From the NCBI GenBank assembly GCA_014526335.1, contig JACTAT010000160.1, positions 723,876 through 787,875 on the forward strand: a stretch of DNA of 64,000 nt. Direction: 5' to 3'. Shown here in pieces: positions 11,766 through 23,700 of the stretch (positions are counted from its first letter, which is position 1; each line of letters begins with the position of its first letter). The stretch comes from Chrysaora quinquecirrha (lineage: Eukaryota; Cnidaria; Scyphozoa; Semaeostomeae; Pelagiidae). A program made the translations under genes and the position numbers. The notes beneath the pieces are model-generated. The model was not told the DNA's origin. It saw only the letters and a list, made by a program, of their open reading frames with translations, and did no database searches.

Positions 11766-14700
11766 TTATGTGCTTGAACTACAAAGTTTGGAGATAACAG
11801 CTTGCCCCTCCTCTCGTTTGTCATGTGAATTTTCCTGGTTGAATCTGAATGAAGTCAAAGTCATAAGCAAAAGAACAAAAACGCGCCATCACAGCCACGT
11901 GCTGTTGTTGTAGTTGTTTGGTTGTTGTTGTCCTGTCTTCGTTGCCTGTGTCAGGACCCGGCCAAACGATCAATGGTCGGACCATTGATGCTCCGTTCGT
12001 TCAGGCCTGTAGACAGGTCGGGCGGGCTGGCCCCCAATATTTACAAAATCAATTGTTTTGATGCATTGGCTGTATGATAGCCTATTCTTGCTATTGTCTG
12101 AAGAACAGTGCCCCCAAACATTTTCCGTTCCTTCAGCACTGTCCATTTGTCCCGGGGGGGGGGGGGGTACTTCAATATGTTGACATACTGGACGTGCCGC
12201 TCATATGGATGGGTTTTTTCGACTGAAATTCTCTACACATGGGTCTGATATTCTGCTCCATTCTGGTTGATGGGTTGATATTTTAGAATTTTCTTACTAA
12301 TAGGTCCCATAATGATTTACCGCAAAGTGGCTGACAACCTTTCTACGGTGTTTTTTGCTTTTGAAACGATGAATTAGCAGCGACAACAGAGCTCAGTCAC
12401 ATTGATTGCAAAGAATCGCCGTCAGATTCGATTTTGCGAGACTTTTCGTGAATTCTAGCACTGTAAAAGGGTTTTAAAATCAACCAAATTCATACACAAG
12501 GGCTTGAAATTTCCCGATTTTCATGCAAATGGGTCAGAAATCCTTGAAAATCTTATCATACAAATGGGTCCTTTTGTCAAAGTCCAGATTCACGTCTAAT
12601 CATGGACACATTGAAGTATCCCCCCCCGGGCCATTTGTCCAGGCTTCAAGGCTCAAACTTTGGGTTCGTCAAACCATAGTGATGGTCAAACATTTGAAAT
12701 TTGCTTGTCAAGCAACATTTTTTTACGGTTTTACATACTAATACACGTATTTTTTTTTATTAGAAACTAAAAAAATTGATCCAGTATTAAAAGTTTCTTA
12801 AAATTTGCACATTTTGAGTACTGAAAGTTTCTTCAGAGTTTGTTGAATATCCATATTGGCAACATAGTTATTCTATCTGCATGATGCTCCAAACCAATTT
12901 ATTGATCATATTTGAATGTCTATAGGTTTCCTGTTGTTTGTCTGCTTGTTACAGAAATGCGTTATTGCAAACGAAACATGGGAAATAAAAGAAAACTTTG
13001 CGCTACCTGAGGTGAAAAGTTTCTACGTAAAAAAATTTCCAGTACTGAACTTTCTTAAATTTTTGGCCATTCAAGAGCCTGGGTTTCTTATAAAGAGTTT
13101 CTTATATAAAAATAAGTGTACTAATCATACTAATTGACTAATCATACTAATCATACTAATCATATTAATCATACTAATCATGACACAGCCCTTGATTAAA
13201 GTGTGACACAATATATATTTTACCTACGAACCGATCTTGATTCTACTATATCTAAAGATTTCTTTTTAAATTCAAAGCCATCAGACAAACTAGTGTTCAG
13301 ATCAACTGATAGACTGTTAATTGGCAAAGATAATGATGCATAGTTTGATACTGCTGGTAAACTTCTATCGTCTTTGTATATTTGAATTGTTAATTGGTGA
13401 AGAAACGGTGATAGCCGGTGCGTTATCTTGGCCAAAATCATCTGGAAAAAAGTAACAAATTATTAGTTGGTTTGACAGAAGTATACAGGCATTTTTATCA
13501 AGAAGTGCTTTATAAGGACGACAGTACTCGGATACATAGGCTAGAAATTGAAGAATTTCTAGTACTGGATTTGAGACTGCTACGAAACGTGGAAAACAAA
13601 ATCTTTGAAGTCACGGAAAGCACACAGTAGTTTACAGCAGCTATACACGCTTCTTTTTTTATAAAGAACCTAGCTCAAGGCCTATTTCTAAAAGTTCCTT
13701 ATGTTTTGACCTCTTTTGAGACGATTGTAGTTCAAAAAGTTCCTTAATAGTTCCTTAATTTTAACTGCACATACAGTTTAATAACTACTGTACAGAGACA
13801 TTTGCATGTAAGCAAAGCCCGAAACTACTCACGGAAACATTTGATACATGCGCAAAGTACAATTTATGCGATTTTCGACTGCAAATGAATGGAACGGGCT
13901 TTCTAATTCTTGATTGTTTGCAGTGATAAAAATATTCAACAATGAAAAGTTCCGTAGTGATTTTTTCTTTAGTAGTATAAGTTCTTTAAATTTTCGGGCC
14001 TTCTACATATAGGTTCCTTATAGAGTGGTTCCTTATAAAAAAAAGCGTGTAAGCGAAGCCTAGTACAGCAGAGCCCCCAAATTGAAACGTTTAAGTTAGC
14101 AAAAAACAATCGTGTAAACCCACATTCAAAGTTCAGTAGAGGTGAGTTGATTTTTGAGGTTGGGCGAGTTGACTTTTAATGTAGGGCAAGTTGACTTCGG
14201 AAGAGTTGATTTCGAAGGTTGGGCGAGTTGAACAACAAACCAATCAAAACCAGCCAAAGCGAGCAGTCATAGCAATTCAATTAAATCCGAAGGGAAAATA
14301 ACACATAGGCCAAAGTCAGAATAAATGATGTAATGGTCTATAAATACCTGTTCCTCGGCATCTCTACTGACCCTCACATGAAATGAACCAGCCTGGTGAA
14401 AGACAGAAGATGGTTACAAAAGGACTAGCTTAAATGCACTAAAATTCGCGCAGTATTATTCTAAGTTTTTGAAGTAATAAGACTAAGGCGACTAAGACTA
14501 AAGGCCCATTTCCACTTCGTTCGCATTCGCTGTTCGCTAGCGAATTCGCAGTTCGCCGCTGGCTTGCGAACAGAATACAGCCTTCGTGATCAATTTTAGG
14601 CGATAAAAAAAGTAAAACATTTGCGAAAGCTTTAGGTTGACTTGGAGCGGCAATCAAAATCGCTTCGCGTTCGCTATTTTTTGATGGCTAGCGAACAGCG

Positions 14701-17700
14701 AATGCGAACAAAGTGGAAATGGGCCTGAAGACTAATTGTTGTCCAACATTAGAGAATTGTGTTACAAGCAATGTTTGACCGTTCGATCACATCACAAAAC
14801 ATTGCTTGACAGGTGCATGTCCCTCTGCAATCTTGTTGAACAACTTCAAAAAGAAATGTTTGACGAAATGAATGTTTGCAATGTTTTCTCATGGGGCAAA
14901 GCGGTCAAACATCGTGTTTGATACGCAAATTTCAAATGTTTGAGAAACAATGTTTGTCCAGGGTATAAGATGAGTTAATCAAGAAACCCTCTCAGGCACT
15001 GTCTGTTTCAGTCATTGAAAAACACTTCTAGGACAATCAAAACTTACATGTGACCAACTTACCACTTTTCCGAACCCAATATTCCAAAAATGTTCATTTC
15101 GGATTTCCAAAACTCCTTCCAGAGTATTAGCCTAAACGAAAACGTCCAACATCACTTCAGTATTAATTTGCAAGAATAGTCACTAGCGGAGACCCCATGG
15201 CTATCCCACCCATTTGGTCGGAAAAAATATCTAGCCAAGCCCCCCAGGGGGGGGACTTAGTATAATTTGGGTACGGGTATGTGCCGCCCATATGGATGGG
15301 TTTTGGCCCTGAAATTCTCTAAACATGGGTATGATTTTAACCAAAACCCCATAAAAGTGGGTAGCAAATTGAAGAAAAGTCGAAAGTTTGACTTTAATTC
15401 GGTCAGGAAAGTGGAAAAATCGCGTCAAAGATGTTCGTAGTATAATATCACGCAATAATAAGGCCTAGACAGTCTTATTATTCTTGTAATCCGATCATTT
15501 TTACTCATAAAATAGGGTCTGTTTCTGCAAAAGTTTACATTATAAGTGGATGGGTTTCCGAAATCTGGGCGGCACATTCCCGTCCATTCGTAAGTCATGT
15601 ACCCCCCGGGCCAAGCCCCTGTTTTCGCTTGGTGTCACCATGAAAACATGTCAGAATTGCAAACATGACAATAGATTGTTCCAAAATTATCGATTATTGT
15701 GGCATAGCACAATAGATGGGAATTGCACCTGGACTGCAAGCGTTGAGAGACAACGATGAATCGACTGAACAAAAGAGCTCAATGAACTCGTCGAGTAACT
15801 CCGCAAGTCATAGAGCCCAAAGCTCTCTGTACTTGAAGTTTGTGTTTTAGTTATGTTAACAAAAAACTTCAAAATGGGAGAAGAGTCTTGGACTGTATGA
15901 CGTGGAGAGCTACTCGACACAAGAGTAGGTGTAATCTAAGCAAGAAAAATTACACACATAAATTAACTGAACTGCTGATACTTGCCTCTCTTAGAAGTGT
16001 ATCCAGATGGTCTATCAGGTTGGCCGGCGTTGCCTTTAGAGAAAGGTAAACAGATTAAAATATTGTTCAGTATCTTAGAAAATGCCCCCCCTGATGAAAT
16101 CTTTCAGGCCAAACGGTTAGCCAGATCCTTACAGTATCCTTAGTTCTAGAAAATTTAAAACTTTTTCGGGGCAATAAAAGATTTTAGACATTCTATTCAT
16201 CTAGTTAATTCGTACACGTTTTTTATATAAGAAACCGGTTTTACAAAAACCTAGACTTAAGAGACCCTCAGAATTTAAGAAACTTATAGAACTAAGAAAT
16301 ATCAACATAATAAAGAAACGTAAGAAATTTTAAATCTTTTTTTAAACCGGAGAATTATATTAGCCACTTATTTTCGGACACTTGATGTGATGTGGCATAT
16401 CATGAATTTTTTGTACAATTAGAAAATATTAAAAAAGCTTTAAGAAACTTTTAGTACTAACATAGCGTGAAAAATAAAGAAACTTCTGGAACTGGGACCT
16501 GAGCTAGGTTTCCTGTAAAAACGTGTATTGTATGACGCGTGATTTGGCAGTGCATTGCTGAAACAGCAAGCATTCTCATACCAATGCAAGTTTGAAGCAT
16601 TTCCATACCTGAAGGAGTATCATTCCACTGTGCACACCAAGAGGAAACATAGTGACACATATCGATAATGCTATTAGTATACCACAAACAGTATCCGGCA
16701 TGCTTGATTTTCTGTATGTAAACAAAGAACAAAATAAACATCAATATTAATCAAAAGTAAATGTTACATATTTTTTATTCAATTAAAACAATTACAAAGA
16801 CAAAAAACAAGATTTATAAACTACGTGCCAAAATGTTATGGCTCCCATAAGATCTAGGAGTCAGTGATCTGTCACTATTCCTTCCACGTGTCAATATTCC
16901 ACTCTACAGCTTCCATGCAATGCGTGAAATAAGCAGCCGCCATCTTTTGCGAAATCGTCTATTACCAAATAGAAGTGCTCCCCTTCACTGGTAAAAGGCC
17001 AGGGTAAAGGGGAAGAACTCTGAAAATTGGCACAAAACAATGGGAAATTAAAAAATCAAGTGAATTTATTCACTTGTGCTCTCAAGCTTAACAGTTATCG
17101 GCTTCACGATCGTCGCAAAGTTTCTGCAGCAGTTTGCGAGGGTTGCCGCTTAAAGGCAAACTGTTTCAATCGCCATTGGCTAGGGCTATTCCAGTAAAAA
17201 GACGGCAATTATCAGCCTTTCGTGTGCAACGATTTTACTTTGTCCTCTTTCACAAATGACGCCTGATCTTGATCAGTTTAGGATAGCTGAACTACATTAG
17301 ATTTGCTCTAATACATAATACACGTTTTCAACTAAGAGCCTCGTTTTCAAAAGTTTTGAAAATTTGTTCGTTTGTTCGTACGAAAATTTTGACCCCAGAT
17401 TCAGATTGAGCACCTTCATTTTAGTGTTGACGCAAATTTGTACGCGTCTAGTCCTTACGATGTTCATTATATAGCGATTGAAAGTTTGAAAATCTATAAA
17501 GGATTTGACCGTGAAAAATCTCTCGGGGTGAAATTTTACACCCTCAGTCATTTTTCACGGTCAAATACTTTATAACTTTTCAAACTTTCAATCGCTATAT
17601 AATGAACATCGTAAGGACTAGAAGCGTAAAAATTTGCCCAAACAGTAAAACGAAGGTGCTGAATTCGAATCTGACGTCGAAATGCTTCTTTGACACAATT

Positions 17701-20700
17701 TTAATTTTTTTTGAAAACGAGGCCCTTACTTGAAAAGGTGTATACACATCTCTTTGTCTTTGAACAAAGAAATATCACCTATGGAGTCGGTTGACCAATG
17801 GTATTTTAGTACCCACCGAAATAAGAGCCAATCACTGGGGGGACATATTGCCTCTAATTATATGCAGTCTTTTCCCGGCTTTAACGGCTTAATTTTTGTG
17901 TACTTGAAATTGAACACTTCGCACCGCCTCGCACATTTAGACTGGGAGACACCGCACAAATTTGTATGGTGTTGAAGAAGGCTCAACATAGCCGAAACAA
18001 AAAAAAAGCTAAATGGGAGGAGAGCTTTGGGCTGTATGACTAGGAGAGTTACTCGGCGATTTCATTGAGTTCTATAGCTCTGTGGAAACGTCGTTGGCTT
18101 TCTGATCATGCAGTCCTGGGTCCGTATCCCAGCTATTGTGGTATGCCACTTGTGGAAAAATCTATCCTTGTGTTCGCCATTCATGACAAATATATATAAA
18201 TAGTTATGGTGCTGAAGAAGGCTCAACATAGCCGAAACAACATGCCAAACGGGAGGATAGCCTTGCCCGACGATTTCCCTGAAGTCTTTCGCTCAGTTGG
18301 AGCATCGTTGGCTATCTAATGTAGTCAAGGTTCGAATCCCATCTATTATGGTATGCCACTTGTGGAGAAATCTATCCTTGTGTTCGCCATTCATGACAAA
18401 GAAATACCAATATGTATGATACTGAAGAAGGCTCAACATAGCCGAAACACAAAAATCAAACGGGAGGAGAGCCTTTTCTATTAGTAAGATATTCATTACA
18501 AGCAAGTGTAGTTTGCAGGGAATCAGAGTAACTAAATTCAACTAACCTTTGCTCGACTAGTAAGACTTCTGCTAAAACAGCCAAAGCAGCAAATCCACCA
18601 AGTAATCCATATGGATTCATTCGAGGTAGGAGATATTTTGACAAGGTAGGAGCAATGCCACAAACACTAGAAAACAAACATCATTATAAAACAAATCACA
18701 GGCAAGTTTGTCAAAGTGGGAGCCATGCCACAAACGCTAAAAAAAAGCATTATAAAAAAATAACTTTAGTAAATTCGACAGATTGCAGTGCCACAAATGC
18801 TTAAAATCACAGCATTATGAAAATTATTATTTGGGCAAATTCGACAAGGTGCAATGCCACAAATGCTTAAAAATACAGAATAATAAAAAATTCACTTGAG
18901 CAAATTCGACAAGGAGCAATGCCACAAATGCTCAACAATACAGGCATCACAAAAAAATCACTTCGGTAAATTCGACATTATGCGGTGCCACAAATGCTCA
19001 AAATTTAAGCATGATAAAAATAATTATTTGGGCAAATTCGACGGCCCTTCATATAGATCTTTTGAAGGCAGACGACTCATCATTGTAAACAATGTCATGG
19101 AGGATGGGTGTACATACTTCTTTCCAAAGTCTTGCATCGTTTCTTGAAGCCAATTCGAAGATGCGACTAAGAAACAAATTCATAAACGTTAAATTGATTT
19201 GTGACTTATTTTTCATGCAAATTACAAAAATACTGTTGCAAAATCAAGGGCTTATTGAGGCCTATAATCTCCCTTAAAAATCATTTTTTAAAGGTTGGTG
19301 TATCAGAAACGTAATTGCAGTTGAAGAAGTTAAAGAAAAAATGACTGAAGGAGGCCAGGAACCTCCCCAAAATTTCAGCTTTCTATAATTGACATTTAGA
19401 TTAGCGTTAATTAGCACTTAGGCTAGAAAGAGCCAAAAAGTTATTCTTATGACTTTGAAGAAAAGATGTAGAAACTGGTAACAGTGTCTCATAAAGAAAA
19501 CCTAAACTTCTTTGCTGTTATTGGATGGTAGGTACTTCAAAGGTTCACAGATTCCTCTTTAGGAGGGGATTCATACAAAACAGAATCGCAAAAGATTCCA
19601 TATTTAAAATTATTCAAGAATACAAACCTGAGGAAACCTGAGAAAATGGTTTATTATTCACACCATATATAACAACACAATGAACTGCCAAACCAAACAT
19701 CATAGCTGGAATTTGTCCATTTCTGCAACGCAATAAACAAGATGTCTTATGAAAGGTTAAAAGGTACAATATGCCTGTTTTTAAAACATACACGCTTGTT
19801 TTTATAAAGAACCTAGCTCAAGGCCTAGGTCTTAAAGTTCCTTATTTTTGGACTTGTTTTGAGACGATTGTAGTTCCAAAAGTTCCTCAATAGTTCCTTA
19901 ATTTTAACTGCATGTTCAGTTTCATGACTACTATACAGAGACACTTAGATGTGAGCAAAGCTCGAGACTACTCGCGGAAACATTTGATACATGCGTAACG
20001 TACAATTTATGTGATTTTCAACTCCAAATGAAAGGAACCGGCATTGTAATTCTTAATTGTTTGCAGTGATAAAACTATTCAACAATAAAAAGTTCTTGAG
20101 CTATTTTCCCTCTAGTAGTGTAAGTTCTTTAAATTTTCAGGCCTTCTACATGTAGGTTCCTTATAAAGTGGTTCCTTATAAAAAAAAGCGTGTACCAAAT
20201 AGATCTTTTCAAACAGGTCTGGGTCGGCGCGACATTTTTCTGGAAAATGGTAGACATTTTGAGTTAGGGAATCCTCTCTGCGTGCAAAGATAGGAATTTT
20301 GGTCGTTTCAGGAGAGATATTGCAGCAAATGTTGCTTTCGATACACGTTTAACAGGAAAAGTGAAAGAAAGGTTTCAAGTACCAGTTTACCTGCTCTAAG
20401 GGGCATTTAATCAAGTATTTCCCTTTTTGTGAGTTACTTGCCTCTTGTTTCCTGAGATTCTGCAGATAGCTTTAACATTTACTCTCACAAATTCCTTATC
20501 TCCCCTTTTTCTTCTATTATTCGTGAATTAGAACTAAAATCTGCTGCACTACCTCTCATAAAGCAACTGTAATCAAGGTCGTTGCATGCAGAGAGGATTC
20601 CTCTACTCCAGATATCTACCATTTTCCAGAAAAATGTCGCGCCGACCTAGACCTCTTTGAAAAGGTCTATTAACCTAAGCTGAATTATGTTTTGGTTGTC

Positions 20701-23700
20701 ATATCTCAACTTAATCTTCAAACAGGGTTTTTCTTAACATGCCGTTCTACACGAATTGTGCAGTTCTAAAAATTTTTGTGCAGTTCTAAAAGATAAATTG
20801 TGCAGTTGAGAAACTGGCATAAAACATAATTCACATTATTTTAAGAACTTGTTGCCCTATACTAAATAACAAACGGTATATCTTTGGCAAAAATGGCCCG
20901 GTCATAGTAAGATTTTGCATATTTCAATCACGAAATGACCACCAGAGCGATTCTACAATCATGGACAAAATGTTGAGACAAATACTCAGTCATGTTGATT
21001 GGGGGTCAATGTCTCTGCCCCCCTCCCCTATTCAATGTTGATTTCTTTTGAAAATCTTTCTTGATAGATATTATGCCCGCATGATGGGTCGCTCAATTCC
21101 GTGGCAAATGAAACAAAATTATCAACATTGAACTGGGGGGGAGGGGGGCAAAGTGAGCCAATAAGCTATGTGAAGGTACATTTTCGATATAGTCTCAACA
21201 ATTTTGTCCGTGATTGTAGACCCAGAAAATTTAAAAATTTTCTCGGAGAGCATATCTATACACCCTAACCGAGTGAATTGAGTTATATTTACGTCAACCT
21301 TCGTAAATTCTATTTTTTCACCTATTGGACTATAAGGATAGTGTGCAGTTCTAAATTTTTCTTAAAAAAACCCTGTCTTCAAATATGCGAGTTATATACA
21401 GTTTAAAAAATTGACTTTTAGGGGATGAAGTACAACGAGGATTGTTTTCGAATAATTGGCAGAGCTAGATCCTTGTTTCACCTAAGCGTTTTTGGAATCA
21501 GTCCACATCAAAACCAAAAGACCGGTTCTTTGTAGACAGAAAGAGTTCATTTTCCCACTCTTCAATCAAGTTTTATTGGTCAGTTCGCTGTATCCCGTGA
21601 GGTGATTGGTGTTCAAAACAGAATCCCAATCTAGCTTCAGTTTTTGATTGGTGAATTTCGATCCGCATCTGGGTAAAAATTCCGTCTTTTTCGAGTGTTT
21701 CTATCTGTTTCTGACGTTTATACTCTGATGAGCGCCACACGAAAAAAGATTCTAAGTATGTCCTATGATTCTAAGATAGACTGATTACATTCCTCCCACT
21801 CTTTCGGAAACAGCTCATAACAACTACAACAACATAATCGCTGTTTCCTCAGAGTGGGACTCATAATCTATAGGTCAAAAGTCGGCAGAAAAGACAACCC
21901 TAGTGGCTCTGAGCCCCGTAAAATGGAGGAGCAAGAAAATGGAGGAATCTCCCTCAGCCGTAAAATAGCGGAATCAATATTTTTTCAATATTTTTATCAA
22001 TAAAGTGTCTATTTATTGTACTTGCATGGCTTATTTTGTTATTTTTAGACAATAACAGCCTAGATACGCGACATGACACAGAATTAATCTCATTTGAAAT
22101 CAGAGCTTGATGATGTGCCTAGAAGTCAAGCAAAACAACTAGGTCTAGGCCTACACATCACACATCTCGAGTGGAATTAGAAGTTTGCCTGAAATATTGC
22201 TATAAACAATTATTCATTAGATGAACTTGGACAATATTTACTTCATAGAATTTGAAAATCCCATATTTTCTTGCAGATTTCAACGGGCCTAGCCATTCCG
22301 CTATTTTACGGCGGGAGTTTTTATACCACCTTCAACCTCGAGGAGAGGAATGGAATTATGCCAATTCTGCAACCAAACAAGACCAGTGTATCAATCTATT
22401 AGAGGAAATTGTCACAGGGACATATTTTCAGAGATTTCGTCGATTTTACATAACGGGCCTAGCCATTCCGCTATTTTACGGCGGGAGTTTTTACCACCTT
22501 AAGCCTCGAGCAGAGGAATAATTATAAACAATTGAAGTAGTTAAAGAACTATAATTTTATTTTAGAGGTCAAGAAAATAGGACATATTTACATCTGTAAG
22601 CACTAAATTCTCAACTTTTATTGACAAAAATTTAAAAACTCAACGTGGTTAACTTTTCACCACCTGAAAATAATATCCTTGAAGTTGAAGATGCATTTTA
22701 AATCAAGTTTAGGCCAAAATAACGTTATATTAGGCCTTACCAAAGATCACTCCTTCATTTCATATATAATAAATCAAATTTATCAAGCTTATTATTTCCT
22801 TTTCTTGCCTCTAAAAATAACTGAAGTGAATTCAGCAAGGTTACACGCGTTTCCCCCCAGAAAATAGCCGATTCCGCTATTTTACGGCTGACAGGGGATT
22901 CCTCCATTTTCTTGCTCCTCCATTTTACGGCGCTCTGCACCAACCCAACTCGAACAAAAGAACCGTTGAAGAACCAATCAAATTGCGCCGTTGCCGGTCC
23001 GAAAAGCCGTATTTTCGAACACCATATAACAAAGCTACATATAGCTAATACACATTTGTATGGTTGCACCAAATCTATTTCTTCTTATATGAAGGATCAC
23101 CATTCTTAGAAGCACCGATACGAGAAAAATGGGCGAAAGTGAATGCAAGTGGGTAAATTTTGAAAAAATATGTGAAAACTTTCATTCAAACGGTAAGCGT
23201 CACTAAAATTTTCACAGTCAAAGTCGAAACATTGACTTTATTTACTTTCAAAATAGAAATCAAATCGCAATCGCAAAGCACACTGTTCTGAAAGTAGAAT
23301 GAAAGATTTAAACGTCGCTCTTCTCATGCACCGAACCTAATATAGTTAAGACCGACAGTAGAGCGACTTTGGTACGGCAGCAAATTAAACGTCGCTCCTA
23401 ATGTGTTGATCTGCACCTCATTACAGGCTGTATCTTAGCGCAATAACCATTCAACGCAATAACCAACGTTCGTGCCGGCTTCCCAGCCCTCGGTTTCTTC
23501 ATTTAGTTCAGCAATTGAACAGATATTACAAATGAGAATCCCACATGTAATACACACGTATTTTGTTTCATTTGAGCAAGATGAGCAGTAGATTGTCAAG
23601 TTGGATGCCATTTTGAAACAAGCCCGAATTATTAAAAAGTGGCGCCAAACAAGCACATTGTCAAGTTCTGCGTATGCTCGGCCTCCTTTACAATCAGAAA

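Noticed and set aside
18286..18350. Possible tRNA gene
   Set aside because: Good A and B boxes, but no acceptor stem pairing, and the sequence continues into a SINE body repeated in tandem.
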